Positions 9,889-19,336 of a stretch of DNA of 64,000 nucleotides are shown here, piece by piece. Under the pieces are notes generated by a model. The model was not told where the DNA came from and ran no database searches. It saw nothing but the letters and a program-made list of their open reading frames with translations. The translations under genes were made by a program, and so were the position numbers. The stretch is from the NCBI RefSeq assembly GCF_030454045.1, contig NZ_JAKDJE010000003.1, forward strand, positions 1 through 64,000, read 5' to 3'. Origin of the DNA: Psychrobacter sp. GTDB taxonomy: Bacteria; Pseudomonadota; Gammaproteobacteria; Pseudomonadales; Moraxellaceae. Position 1 is the first letter of the stretch. Each line of letters opens with the position of its first letter.

Positions 9889-10027
9889 TCATATCACCAT
9901 ATAGTGGATTGTTTGCTCAGTCATAATTCTATTATTTTCATCAAACAATTACTGTTTAACTAATGTGTGAAAAATAAAGATACCTTAATCGTCTGACAAG
10001 GTTTTTTATTCATCAAAAGCTATGATG

Positions 10028-10567
10028 CTATTGGTTGATAGTGTTGATGTTATACATGTTGCTTAGCCAATATTCTAATGCCATCTCATACCCTATGTGA
10101 CCCAAACCACAGATGACACCGACTGCGATATCGCTCAAATAGGAATGATGCCTGAAAGGCTCACGCGCATGAACGTTGGATAAATGGACCTCTATAAAGG
10201 GTTTTTGCGTGGCCAATAGGGCATCACGTAGTGCAACTGATGTATGGGTAAATGCAGCAGGATTGATAATAATGGCATCAGCTTGGGCAGATTTGTCTGC
10301 TAATAAGCCATAGTATTGGATCTTGTCTACTAGATCGCCTTCATGATTTGACTGTATACAAGTTAATTCAATGCTGTGCTGAGCGGCTCGTTCGACCAAG
10401 CGTTTTTCGATATCTACCAGCGTCATATGGCCATAAATTTCAGGCTCACGTTTGCCTAATAAATTTAGATTGACACCGTTCACAAGTAGCAGTTTGTGAT
10501 TGAGGGTCTGATCGATGTGTTGGTCAGCAGGATTTTCTGCTGCTGTAGATGGAGAAGAGGACGTCAT
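10028..10567 (-). CDS. aroQ: Type II 3-dehydroquinate dehydratase
   Basis: This enzyme converts 3-dehydroquinate to 3-dehydroshikimate in the shikimate pathway. The family motifs are present: NLNLLGKREPEIYG with the catalytic Tyr, IINPAAFTHTSVALRDAL, and EVHLSNVHAREPFRHHS with the catalytic His. At 179 residues it is longer than usual because of about 25 extra polar residues at the N-terminus; no closer ATG is available. The organism appears to use the dodecameric type II enzyme. It is transcribed alone and divergently from the cold-shock gene. Confidence 0.95.
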   Translation of the reverse strand: MTSSSPSTAAENPADQHIDQTLNHKLLLVNGVNLNLLGKREPEIYGHMTLVDIEKRLVERAAQHSIELTCIQSNHEGDLVDKIQYYGLLADKSAQADAIIINPAAFTHTSVALRDALLATQKPFIEVHLSNVHAREPFRHHSYLSDIAVGVICGLGHIGYEMALEYWLSNMYNINTINQ

Positions 10568-10768
10568 AGTAATCTCTATCGCTGTTTAAATATGTGGATG
10601 ATTTATTATAATGAATAAGGTATGCATGACAAATAGGTTGCACACGCTGATCCAGCGTATCCCTTTATAATAGCAGCTTGTAGGCTGGGTTATAAAAAAA
10701 TTACAGGAAAAACTCACCCATGCATTAAAAAGCGTGTTAAAAGTCTTTATGTTGCTAAAAACCCGTGC

Positions 10769-10984
10769 TATGATATTTTTTATGCAATAAATATTGCAAG
10801 TTTGTTACTGTCATTGATATGAGAGATAGTTTGCAAGATTGGCTTTCTTTTATATAAGCGTTTTAAAGATGACTGTGACTAGATTAGTACTCTTAAGTTT
10901 TTGATTTCATCATCTTAGATCCCGTTTATATGCAATGTTGCAAAGGAATTTGGGGCTAAGCGAACTTTTTTAGGAAGTAATATT
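10769..10984 (+). promoter_or_regulatory. Cold-shock gene promoter and long 5' leader
   Basis: An extended -10 element (TGCTATGAT, -10 hexamer at 10769-10774) lies about 210 bases before the csp start codon, with only a weak -35. The resulting leader of about 200 nt resembles those of cspA-type mRNAs, which fold differently in the cold. The promoter is inferred from sequence only. The rest of the aroQ-csp gap (10568-10768) shows nothing else. Confidence 0.45.
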
Positions 10985-11200
10985 ATGTCAGCTCGTGAGC
11001 AAGGTATCGTTAAGTGGTTTAATGACTCAAAAGGCTTTGGTTTCATTCAACGTGACAGCGGAGAAGATATTTTTGTCCATTTCCGCGCGATTCAGGGTGA
11101 TGGCTATCGTTCTTTAAAAGATGGCGAAAAAGTTGAGTTCAGCGTAGTAGAAGGTGAAAAAGGCCTACAAGCTGAAGAAGTCAGAAAGTTAGAAGAGTAA
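10985..11200 (+). CDS. Cold-shock protein (CspA family)
   Basis: This 71-residue single-domain nucleic-acid chaperone has both RNA-binding motifs: RNP1 (KGFGFIQ) and RNP2 (DIFVHF), preceded by GIVKWFNDSKG. It melts RNA structure and supports transcription and translation in the cold or in growth transitions. The start has GGAAGTA upstream. It has a long leader and its own strong terminator, so it is monocistronic. It cannot be assigned to a particular csp paralogue from the sequence. Confidence 0.95.
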   Translation: MSAREQGIVKWFNDSKGFGFIQRDSGEDIFVHFRAIQGDGYRSLKDGEKVEFSVVEGEKGLQAEEVRKLEE

Positions 11201-11261
11201 TCTATCCAGACATTAAAGCAGTTTAGATATAATGTCTGTACAAACACCTGATATACTATTG

Positions 11262-11341
11262 AGTCAAGCCTATCTTGTCTTACCCATGTTGAGTGAACAA
11301 CAGCATATTTGGTAGGGCAGGTATTGGGCTTGGCTTTTTTT
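11262..11341 (+). terminator. Long-stem terminator after csp
   Basis: The base of the stem pairs AGTCAAGCC (11262-11270) with GGCTTGGCT ahead of a seven-T run. The upper stem continues with imperfect pairs (CTTGTCTTACC with GGTAGGGCAGG). Confidence 0.65.
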
Positions 11342-11478
11342 ATGCTTGGATGTTTGTTTACTATCTATCGTGACAGCTTTGCCATAATGGCAGGAATTTT
11401 TTATCGATAGTAGACTGCTCTTTATAAGATGATCTGTAATGGACAACATATAAGCAACTAATTTAAAAGGATATTTTT

Positions 11479-12633
11479 TTGAGTCATTTTACGACGTTTA
11501 CTGATTTGCCACTTTCAACCGCAACCCTGCGGGCAGTGAGTGATTTGGGATTCACGGAACTCACGCCGATTCAGGCGAAAATACTACCGCATACACTAGC
11601 AAGTCAAGATGCCATCGGACAGGCACAAACGGGAACCGGTAAGACAGCGACTTTTCTACTGACTATTATGGAAGCCTTGCTTAAGCGTCCATTTACCAAC
11701 GACGAAGAGCGCTATCTTGGTGAGCCGCGCGCTGTGGTCATGGCGCCAACTCGCGAACTGGCTCAGCAAATATTTGACGACTGCATAGCATTGACCAAAT
11801 ATACGTCGCTGCATAGTGTCTGTATCATGGGTGGTACCAATTACGAAACCCAGCAGCATGAGCTTGAGCGCCAATACGTTGATATTTTGGTGGCAACGCC
11901 TGGCCGTCTAATTGATCTTGCCAATAAAGGCATGGTGTATTTAGATCGAGTAGAGGTGTTGGTATTGGACGAAGCAGACCGCATGCTGGACATGGGCTTT
12001 ATCCCTGATATCAAGCGCTTAGTAGGTCGTATGCCTGCCAATACAGACCGTCAAAGCTTACTGTTTTCTGCTACTTTTAACCAAGATGTGATGAATTTGG
12101 CGTATCGCTGGTTGCATGAGCCGCAGTTTGTGGAAATCGAGCCAGAACACAAAACCAGCGAATTGGTTGATCAGCACTTTTACTTACTGACAGAAGATCA
12201 AAAACTCGAAGCCCTGCAGCGTATTATCAGTGATGAGGCCGTTGAAAAGGTCATTGTATTCGCCAATCGCAAAGATCAAGTCAAGCGTCTCTATCATAAA
12301 CTGCGCCAAGCACATAAGATTGTCATGCTCTCAGGTGATGTGATTCAGCAAAAACGTGAGAAATACTTGCAGCGCTTTAAGGATGGTCACGCGTCTATCT
12401 TGGTGGCGACAGATGTTGCAGGGCGCGGTATCCATGTTGATGATATCAGTCATGTCGTTAACTATACCTTGCCGGATCAACCAGATGATTATGTCCACCG
12501 TATTGGTCGTACGGGCCGCGCTGGGCAAACAGGCATTAGCATTAGCTTTGTCAGTGAAGATGACGCATTTAATATACCAGCATTAGAGAAGCATTTAGAA
12601 ACCAAGTTTACGCTTGAGCAGTGGCAGGAATAA
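11479..12633 (+). CDS. rhlB: DEAD-box ATP-dependent RNA helicase, RhlB-like
   Basis: This 384-residue protein has all helicase motifs: Q motif (TELTPIQAKILP), AQTGTGKT (I), PTRELAQQ (Ia), DEAD in VLDEADRMLDMGF (II), SAT (III), VATDVAGRGIHVDD (V) and HRIGRTGRAG (VI). It unwinds short RNA duplexes, in RhlB-type enzymes as part of mRNA decay. There is no long basic tail. Translation appears to start at TTG, with AAAAGGA eight bases upstream. Its place after csp fits a cold-related RNA metabolism cluster. The rhlB name rests on overall similarity as I recall it. Confidence 0.88.
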   Translation: MSHFTTFTDLPLSTATLRAVSDLGFTELTPIQAKILPHTLASQDAIGQAQTGTGKTATFLLTIMEALLKRPFTNDEERYLGEPRAVVMAPTRELAQQIFDDCIALTKYTSLHSVCIMGGTNYETQQHELERQYVDILVATPGRLIDLANKGMVYLDRVEVLVLDEADRMLDMGFIPDIKRLVGRMPANTDRQSLLFSATFNQDVMNLAYRWLHEPQFVEIEPEHKTSELVDQHFYLLTEDQKLEALQRIISDEAVEKVIVFANRKDQVKRLYHKLRQAHKIVMLSGDVIQQKREKYLQRFKDGHASILVATDVAGRGIHVDDISHVVNYTLPDQPDDYVHRIGRTGRAGQTGISISFVSEDDAFNIPALEKHLETKFTLEQWQE

Positions 12634-12664
12634 TTACTATAAATAGGTATCACTTAACCAATAA

Positions 12665-12700
12665 ACCCCTTAATATCATTTTTGATATTAAGGGGTTTTT
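12665..12700 (+). terminator. Terminator after rhlB-like gene
   Basis: A perfect stem pairs CCCCTTAATATCA with TGATATTAAGGGG around a short T loop, followed by TTTTT. The A-rich left flank may let it also stop leftward transcription. Confidence 0.85.
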
Positions 12701-12746
12701 GTACGCTTGGTAAAGTCCGCGCAGTACTCGAGTTATGTGTTAGAAA

Positions 12747-13610
12747 TTATTGACCATGATGCATGGAGGTGGCGTCATCACCCATATCATGCATGCCATG
12801 ATCCGTATCATTCATACGATGGTCCATGTCTTGCATTTCATGATTCATGTGGCTCATGTCATGAGCATCAGTCTCAGACATCATCGCAGAATGGCTATTA
12901 TGATCCATATGCGCATGCCCATCACCGTGTCCACCATGCATATTTGCCATGACCATAGGTACGACAGCAACAGCCAGACCTGAGAGTACCATCACCGCGC
13001 CATTTAACTGCCTTAAGCGAAAACGACCAATCTTGTCACGTAACCAGCCGACTGTCTCGTGCGTTGCAACCAGCATCGGTATGGTTCCTAAACCGAACAC
13101 GAACATCAATGCGGCACCGCTTAATGGGTTGTGAGCGACCACTGCAATCAGTAGAGCGCCATATACCAAACCGCAAGGCAAAAAGCCCCAAAGCAAACCT
13201 GCTGTTAGTGCGCGCGGAAAAGTATTGAGTGGAAATACCTTTTGACGTAGTGGACTCAGATACTGCCAAAAGCGCATGCCAAAACGCTCAAGTTTGTTCA
13301 AGAATGGGGCACCAAGCATGGTCACACCGACAAATACTAGTACTAGTCCTAACAAGATGCGCGGCATGCTATTACCCATTATAAGCGGCTCTAGTACGGT
13401 AATGCCAATAAATCCAGCAACTAAACCCAGCAGTGCATAACTGGTTAAACGGCCAACGTGATAGGTGGCAACCAGCGCGCGGCGTTTAGTAGGGCTGACA
13501 TCTTTCATAGACAGCCCAAATGCTGTTACAAGACCGCCACACATACCCAAACAATGCGGCGAGCCAAAAAAACCCATCAGTAATGCCGCAGCAAGTAAAG
13601 CCATGGTCAT
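12747..13610 (-). CDS. TauE/SafE (UreH)-like membrane protein with His/Met-rich tail
   Basis: This 287-residue inner-membrane protein has about six hydrophobic segments. The first carries HCLGMCGG, a Cys/His motif seen in relatives encoded beside ccoS/ccoI genes and linked to copper use. The last 62 or so residues hold 14 His and about a dozen Met in HGGH, MxH and DHxM patterns, a likely soft-metal (Cu) binding tail. ccoS lies directly upstream on the same strand. A role in moving copper for cbb3 cytochrome oxidase assembly is inferred. Confidence 0.8.
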   Translation of the reverse strand: MTMALLAAALLMGFFGSPHCLGMCGGLVTAFGLSMKDVSPTKRRALVATYHVGRLTSYALLGLVAGFIGITVLEPLIMGNSMPRILLGLVLVFVGVTMLGAPFLNKLERFGMRFWQYLSPLRQKVFPLNTFPRALTAGLLWGFLPCGLVYGALLIAVVAHNPLSGAALMFVFGLGTIPMLVATHETVGWLRDKIGRFRLRQLNGAVMVLSGLAVAVVPMVMANMHGGHGDGHAHMDHNSHSAMMSETDAHDMSHMNHEMQDMDHRMNDTDHGMHDMGDDATSMHHGQ

Positions 13611-13709
13611 GGATGCATCTCCTAAAAGTCATAAAGGCCGTATCTATAGACACGATTATTATCTAACGAAAGCTCATCATTACACGATGAAAAGAGAGGA
13701 GAATAAAGG

Positions 13710-14000
13710 TTAGATTTTTGTGTTTTTCTCTACATCAGTACGAACGAGCGCATCTTTATCAACGTTGTCATCTGACGGATCGGTATTTGCAAAGGACTGC
13801 GACTGCACCGCGCGCTCATGAGCTTGCATGGTTTGCCTGCGCTCTTGACGATCATCCAATATGATACGCTGTGATGCATTGTCCAAATCTTCGAACTGGT
13901 TTGATTTTACCGCATAACGCACCGCCCAGATGGCAACCACAAATAGCATGAGACTTAATGGGATTAATAAAAATATACTGAGCATGGTAACTCTCTTCAA
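13710..14000 (-). CDS. ccoS: cbb3-type cytochrome oxidase assembly protein CcoS
   Basis: This 96-residue protein has one N-terminal transmembrane helix (about residues 5-27) followed by the CcoS signature WAVRYAVKSNQFEDLD and an acidic IILDD segment. CcoS helps insert cofactors into CcoN of cbb3 oxidase, alongside the Cu-ATPase CcoI. The C-terminal half is a longer-than-usual polar tail. It precedes the TauE/SafE-like gene by about 100 bp. No ccoNOP or ccoI is in the window. Confidence 0.85.
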   Translation of the reverse strand: MKRVTMLSIFLLIPLSLMLFVVAIWAVRYAVKSNQFEDLDNASQRIILDDRQERRQTMQAHERAVQSQSFANTDPSDDNVDKDALVRTDVEKNTKI

Positions 14001-14114
14001 TAGCAGTGTCTTTTATTATTATACACCCATCGCAAATGCAGTGGATGATCTGTAGGCATTAGAATGAGGCGTAGCATCATATGACGATATTAGCTGCGCG
14101 TTTAGTATAAAAAC

Positions 14115-14903
14115 CTATTCATCAGATACTTTTTTGGCACTGCCTCGCGGTGTTAGGAGCTGCTGTGAAGTCACATCATCAGCGTGACGACAGTTCATTT
14201 GCGGACGTATCACATCCCGTAGATAGGCGGCGATTTCATAAACAGCCCGCCGTGAATGACTTAGGTTTTGCGCAGGTTTCGTCCAGTCGCGTCTAACTGG
14301 CAGTGGTGCGCTAAGTGATGTGCTATTAATACCATTCAAGGCAAACTGTCTGCGCGCACGTGCCATATGGTAGCTATCAGTAATAAGGTAAACGTGATGA
14401 AGCGGAATACGCTTGGCTGTAAAACGGGCGTTTTCGCACGTATTCATACTGGCATTTTCGCTTATCAGCCCATCGATACCATGCTCAATGAGCCATTGAC
14501 CTAGCCAAGGGGCTTCAGCGCCGCTTAGTACAATAGGTAAGGGAAGATCGTGATAGGCCCCAGCCGCGGTACGGGCACGGTTCAGGCTATAGCGATTGAG
14601 GATGATTTGATTGTTATTATCATTAGTTAGACCACCGCCTAATACCACGTAAGCAGTCGGCGGAGAGCTCATAGCAGCAGAAGGCATTTTTGGTAAAGGA
14701 AGAAGCGCAAATATATAGACAACGGCTTGTGAGAATAGCGGTGTGAACAAACTGATTAGGACTAAAATAACAGACGTTGAGCCTAATACAAAGGTAATAT
14801 TGATGATGCGGAATAGCTTCACCATTCGTTCGGCTGAACGCAAATAGTTTCGCCATAAGCGTTTAGACCATGATTGTTTAGACCACATGCTCAGCATATC
14901 CAA
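14115..14903 (-). CDS. DUF218 / YdcF-ElyC-SanA family membrane protein
   Basis: This 262-residue protein has two N-terminal hydrophobic segments (about residues 30-75) and then a DUF218 domain: YVVLGGGL, RARTAAGAYH, IVLSGAEAP, ENAxxTCENARFTA and VYLITDSYHMARA. Relatives act in envelope biogenesis (ElyC, SanA); the exact reaction is unknown. Its 5' end overlaps murB by 26 bp on the same strand, so translation is probably coupled and a cell-wall role is plausible. A later ATG at 14888 is also possible. Confidence 0.8.
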   Translation of the reverse strand: MDMLSMWSKQSWSKRLWRNYLRSAERMVKLFRIINITFVLGSTSVILVLISLFTPLFSQAVVYIFALLPLPKMPSAAMSSPPTAYVVLGGGLTNDNNNQIILNRYSLNRARTAAGAYHDLPLPIVLSGAEAPWLGQWLIEHGIDGLISENASMNTCENARFTAKRIPLHHVYLITDSYHMARARRQFALNGINSTSLSAPLPVRRDWTKPAQNLSHSRRAVYEIAAYLRDVIRPQMNCRHADDVTSQQLLTPRGSAKKVSDE

Positions 14904-16026
14904 TTAAGCCATCAGCATTCACCCAAACTGGCTCACGTGATAGCTGAATTGCAAATTTCTCATAGACGATGTTGGCGATATAGCGCTGTGCTGTTTCCAC
15001 ATCTTCTTGAGTTGCTTGATAAGGAGTATGATTGGTCAGTACCAGCGCCTGATGTTTATGAGTCATGATAGGTGCGATGCCGCCCCCTTTTAATCCTGCT
15101 TGCTCAATGAGCCAACCTGCGGCAACTTTTACCATCGCGTCAGGCATCGGATAACCAACGATAGCTGGATAAGTTGTTTGCAACGCCGTAAATTGATCTT
15201 GACCAATAATAGGGTTTTGAAAAAAACTGCCACAATTAGGTAGCTGCTTTGGGTCTGGTAGCTTTTGTTGTCTAATATCTATAATGGCTTGCATGACATC
15301 AACGGGTGTGGCTTGTACTCGTCCTTGCTGCTCAGCATAGCGCTGCGCCACAGTTTGTACATCTCCATAGCTGGCTAAAATATTGGTAGGATCAGTATGT
15401 AACCTGAAACCGACGCGACTAATAAGCCATGTGTTTGGCGTGCGTTTAAAGATACTATCACGATAGTCAAATTGACAGTCGGCCGCTGATAAATGGTGCC
15501 AAGTTTGTGTCGGTAAATGATAGGCGCGTACATATTGTAAGCAGTCTTCTAATTGCACTCCGTACGCACCGATATTTTGTACTGGTGCTGCACCAGTTAG
15601 GCCAGGTATGAGCGCAAGATTCTCTAACCCATACCAGCCTTGATTGACTGTATGTACGACTAGATCATGCCAGTTTTCGCCCGCCATTACTTCGATATCG
15701 ACATAATCGTCAGTTTGTGCAGTCAGGTGAATACCGCGCATTTTGGGTTGCAATACCACCGCATTTAACGCTGCTGGTAATAAAACATTGCTACCGCCAG
15801 ATAAGACAAATAATGACAGCTGATGCTCTACATCCTCTGCATAGGTTGCCATAAAGTCATCAAGCTGTGCCTCATTGGTCAACGTCACTACAGAGTCAGC
15901 GACACACGACAGTGCCATCGTATTGCTATGTGCCAAATCGACTGAATTACTGACTAACAGAGTCGCTGATGAGTCATTTATAGTCATGGTCTGAGCGTCG
16001 AGATCAAGGCGTGCAGCTTGGGTCAT
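14878..16026 (-). CDS. murB: UDP-N-acetylenolpyruvoylglucosamine reductase
   Basis: This flavoenzyme (382 residues) makes UDP-MurNAc for peptidoglycan by NADPH-dependent reduction. FAD-binding motifs are VLSGGSNVLLP and LIPGLTGAAPVQNIGAYG. The proton-donor serine is in NCGSFFQNP, and the C-terminal catalytic Glu region (REPVWVNADGLIGYAE) is present. The Tyr-loop arrangement is that of type I MurB. About 35 residues precede the domain. It is the first gene of a murB-DUF218 unit. Confidence 0.95.
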   Translation of the reverse strand: MTQAARLDLDAQTMTINDSSATLLVSNSVDLAHSNTMALSCVADSVVTLTNEAQLDDFMATYAEDVEHQLSLFVLSGGSNVLLPAALNAVVLQPKMRGIHLTAQTDDYVDIEVMAGENWHDLVVHTVNQGWYGLENLALIPGLTGAAPVQNIGAYGVQLEDCLQYVRAYHLPTQTWHHLSAADCQFDYRDSIFKRTPNTWLISRVGFRLHTDPTNILASYGDVQTVAQRYAEQQGRVQATPVDVMQAIIDIRQQKLPDPKQLPNCGSFFQNPIIGQDQFTALQTTYPAIVGYPMPDAMVKVAAGWLIEQAGLKGGGIAPIMTHKHQALVLTNHTPYQATQEDVETAQRYIANIVYEKFAIQLSREPVWVNADGLIGYAEHVV

Positions 16027-16224
16027 AACATAGCCTATGGGGCAAAATGATAATAAATAATAAGGTAGCTATAGTTGATTCAATTTAAAAGAGATACAAG
16101 GCAGTTGAGTGCAGACGTAACTGTGATACTTCAAGCGCGGTTAACGCTGCAGCTCTTTTATAGAGGATTAACCATATTATAGAGGATAACGGATGCAAGA
16201 GTAGCAGAAATATAGAATTTATGG

Positions 16225-16722
16225 CTAGCAGGCTTTCCAGCTTTCAATCCAAGCCTTTGCACTTGATTCGATACGCTCGATCACCTCTTCGAAATCATCG
16301 TTATCGCCTTTATATGGATCTGGGACATCGGTACCGCCATAGGTAGGGTCTTCTTCACTGAACAGGGCCAGTCGGGCTAAGTCCTCTTCTGACTCTGCCA
16401 TGTCGTCTTTAATGGCTTGTAGGTCAGCCAAATTCTGTGAATCCATGGCTAAGATCAAATCAAAATCACGGAAGTCATCGGCGCTGACTTGGCGTGCAAC
16501 GAGCTTATTTATTTTGTAGCCGTGAGACTTGGCATGACGCTGTGAGCGTGCGTCGGGCGAGTCACCAACGTGCCAGTCACTGGTGCCTGCTGAGTCTATT
16601 TTTATGGAGAGTCCAGCGATTGCTGCCTGCTGACGGAAAACTTCCTCAGCGGTAGGGGAGCGGCAGATGTTTCCTAAACAAACCAATAATACAGACGAGG
16701 GAGTACAGGCTTTCATCAGCAT
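16225..16722 (-). CDS. Low-molecular-weight protein-tyrosine-phosphatase
   Basis: This 165-residue cytoplasmic phosphatase has the P-loop CLGNICRS (CX5R) near the N-terminus and the general-acid loop DPYKGD at about residue 136. The family dephosphorylates phosphotyrosine or phosphoarginine. No tyrosine kinase or capsule gene lies nearby, so the target is unknown. The first codon could be either of two ATGs six bases apart. The 198-bp gap upstream to murB contains nothing recognisable. Confidence 0.92.
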   Translation of the reverse strand: MLMKACTPSSVLLVCLGNICRSPTAEEVFRQQAAIAGLSIKIDSAGTSDWHVGDSPDARSQRHAKSHGYKINKLVARQVSADDFRDFDLILAMDSQNLADLQAIKDDMAESEEDLARLALFSEEDPTYGGTDVPDPYKGDNDDFEEVIERIESSAKAWIESWKAC

Positions 16723-16893
16723 AACATGACCTTTTATAACAAAAAAAACATGCTATAAGAAACCAGCATTATTCATGTGGCTTTTATTAGCATGCAATCG
16801 AGTAAAGCAATGACTAGCGTAACGCTTAATGCTTGGAATGGCAAGGATAGAGACTAGACAATAGCGTCACGTGACCCTGATTCTTTGACCATA

Positions 16894-17325
16894 TCAATCT
16901 TGCTTATTTTTAAAGCGCTGTAAGTCACGGCGCTCTTTTTTGTTGGGCTTATTATCAGGACGAGCAAGGTTGGCAAGTTTGCGCTGTTCTGCATAATAGG
17001 CACGCCGCGTTTCGCTCTCTTTGGTTTCTGAATATAGTACTTCAGCGGCGGCAGCGTTGCCACGCTGGGCCGATAGTGCCTCGACGATGACAGTTTTTTC
17101 GGTCATGGCGGTCGCTGAGCCTTGACGGATGGTTAGCTCATCACCGACTGAAATCTCTTTACTTGTTTTTACGCGGCTGCCGCCATAATGCACACGCCCG
17201 CTTTCAATGGCTTGCTTGGCAAGGGTGCGCGTGCGATAAAACCGAGCGGCCCATAACCATTTATCGAGACGAATTTTGACCAAACCTTGGGTGTTATCAT
17301 CAGTATTTTTTTTCATAAAGCTCAC
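16894..17325 (-). CDS. hslR: S4-domain RNA-binding protein, Hsp15 (HslR)-like
   Basis: This 143-residue protein opens with the S4 domain VRLDKWLWAARFYRTRTLAKQAIESGRV and has a basic Lys/Arg-rich tail. Hsp15 binds free 50S subunits carrying nascent chains and helps recycle stalled ribosomes. Length and architecture match. It stands alone, transcribed leftward between the phosphatase and ilvA. Confidence 0.9.
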   Translation of the reverse strand: MSFMKKNTDDNTQGLVKIRLDKWLWAARFYRTRTLAKQAIESGRVHYGGSRVKTSKEISVGDELTIRQGSATAMTEKTVIVEALSAQRGNAAAAEVLYSETKESETRRAYYAEQRKLANLARPDNKPNKKERRDLQRFKNKQD

Positions 17326-17423
17326 TCTGTATTTGTTTTTATATCAAATAATATGAGGGCATATTTGGTATTTACAAATAAGGTTTTGTGTTCGTCGCCG
17401 TCTGTAGCAGATTATAGAAAGTA

Positions 17424-17455
17424 AAAAGCGACCCATCATATGACAAGTCGCTTTT
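17424..17455 (-). terminator. Terminator after ilvA
   Basis: The stem AAAAGCGAC/GTCGCTTTT with a 14-base loop is followed on the minus strand by T5. It lies about 30 bp past the ilvA stop codon. Confidence 0.7.
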
Positions 17456-17487
17456 ATAATAAGGTCTAAATATATCCCGTTAAGTCA

Positions 17488-19041
17488 TTATTTCAAAAAT
17501 AACTGATAGCCAATATTGTCATTGACGGTCATGCAGTCGTAGCCGATGTCTAGTAAGGCATCTTGTAGCTGGCGAGAGTTGCTTTCTGAGGCTTGTAGAC
17601 CAACCAGTACACGGCCTTCAGCGGCACCATGATTACGATAATGGAATAAAGTGATATTAAAATCATCGCCTAATTTTTCTAGGAAAGTAAGTAAGGCACC
17701 TGGGCGCTCTGGAAACACCACCTGTAGCAGCTGCTCATTTTCGACCTTGGCATGACCACCAATCAGATGGCGAATATGCGATTTGGCGATATCGTCATCG
17801 GTCAAATCATAAGCACTATAGCCATCATTTGCCAATTGAGTACTAATAGTTTGACGCTCTTTTTCACCTTCTTTTAATGCAATACCGACAAAGATTGAGG
17901 CAGGCTCCATTGAGTCTGGTGACTTTTTGCTATCGGCACGGTAGTTGAACTCAGTAATATTACGACCATGCAGACTGCGGCAGAAGTTCAAGAAAGCGCC
18001 AGTTTGTTCTGGGATAGTAACACCAAAGATAGCTTCTTTTTTCTCGCCAATCTCAGTGCGCTCAGCAATATAACGCAGACGGTCAAAATTCATATTAGCG
18101 CCGCAAATGATGGCCGCGCAGTTTTTGCCCGTAATCTCGTTGGCTTGAAGGTATTTTTTCATACCAGCAACCGCTAACGCGCCTGCAGGCTCCACGATAC
18201 TGCGGCTCTCCTCAAACACATCTTTGACCGCTGCGCAGACTTCATCGTTGCTACAGGTGACGACGTTAGGCTCCACGATAGGGCCTGAATTGTCACTTTT
18301 CTGCGTACGCACGACGTCAAAAGGCAGTTCACCAATTTGTGCGACTGCCACGCCATCGACGAACAGTCCGACTTGCTCAAGTTTGACACGTTCACCCGTT
18401 TCAAGTGCGGCTTTTAGGCAAGCTGATTGTTCCGCTTCTACCGCGATCACTTTGACATGCGGTGCCACTTCTCCCAAAAATGCGGCGACACCTGAAATCA
18501 GACCGCCACCACCAACGGCAACAAACACATAATCCATGTTACGCCACTGTTGGGTCAACTCAAGCGCGATGGTTCCTTGCCCAGCAATCACCAATTCATC
18601 ATCATAAGGCGGTATAAAGGTCAGGCCCTCGCGCTCAGCACGCTCAATAGCATAGCGGTTTGCTTGATCGAAGCTATCACCGTGCAGATCCACATTACCA
18701 CCGAGTGCTCTGACGGCATCTACTTTGATGTCGGGAGTCGTGGTTGGCATGACGATGATGTTATTCAGTGACAGTTTGCGCGCCGAGTAAGCCACGCCTT
18801 GTGCATGGTTGCCTGCTGAGGCGCAGATAACGCCGCGCGCTTTTTGCTCATCGCTTAGCTGACTGATACGATTATAAGCACCGCGCAATTTAAAGGATTT
18901 GACCGGTTGTAAGTCCTCACGTTTAAAACGAATGTCATTGGCAAAACGTTGGGTCAGCTTGGGCGCCGTTTCAAGTGGTGTTTGAATAGCAACGTCATAG
19001 ACGGTGGCTTGTAGTATGGCTCGTACCCAGTGTGACAGCAT
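17488..19041 (-). CDS. ilvA: Threonine ammonia-lyase, biosynthetic
   Basis: This PLP enzyme (517 residues) converts threonine to 2-oxobutyrate, the first committed step to isoleucine. The PLP lysine is in SFKLRGAYNR, the phosphate-binding loop is GGGGLISG, and SAGNHAQG is present. The C-terminal third contains two ACT-like regulatory regions, which marks the isoleucine-sensitive anabolic form. The gene is leftward and divergent from rpiA across about 295 bp. Confidence 0.95.
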   Translation of the reverse strand: MLSHWVRAILQATVYDVAIQTPLETAPKLTQRFANDIRFKREDLQPVKSFKLRGAYNRISQLSDEQKARGVICASAGNHAQGVAYSARKLSLNNIIVMPTTTPDIKVDAVRALGGNVDLHGDSFDQANRYAIERAEREGLTFIPPYDDELVIAGQGTIALELTQQWRNMDYVFVAVGGGGLISGVAAFLGEVAPHVKVIAVEAEQSACLKAALETGERVKLEQVGLFVDGVAVAQIGELPFDVVRTQKSDNSGPIVEPNVVTCSNDEVCAAVKDVFEESRSIVEPAGALAVAGMKKYLQANEITGKNCAAIICGANMNFDRLRYIAERTEIGEKKEAIFGVTIPEQTGAFLNFCRSLHGRNITEFNYRADSKKSPDSMEPASIFVGIALKEGEKERQTISTQLANDGYSAYDLTDDDIAKSHIRHLIGGHAKVENEQLLQVVFPERPGALLTFLEKLGDDFNITLFHYRNHGAAEGRVLVGLQASESNSRQLQDALLDIGYDCMTVNDNIGYQLFLK

Positions 19042-19336
19042 AGTAATCCCTAAACAGAATGAATATAAAAACGAAATAGATTAGCCTATGCTGATTTTGA
19101 GTATCTTGCAAGACTCAATTGCAGTTTTCTTAGGGTTTTATGCCCGAAAGCCACTAAAGTGAAGACATGCGGCAAAGATCAGTATCAGTCCAGTACTCGA
19201 TAAATATGCAGTGACCAGCCAATTAATGATGTGATTGCGCTAACATCGATGAATATCATCGGTTATAATAGCCGCGCATTTTATCTGTTTTAGCCTTTTA
19301 CTTTTTTAAGACCATACGTTTATTTTCCAAGGATTT

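Noticed and set aside
12750..12983. His/Met-rich open frames on the plus strand
   Set aside because: They are mirror frames of the His/Met-rich tail of the TauE/SafE-like gene on the minus strand.
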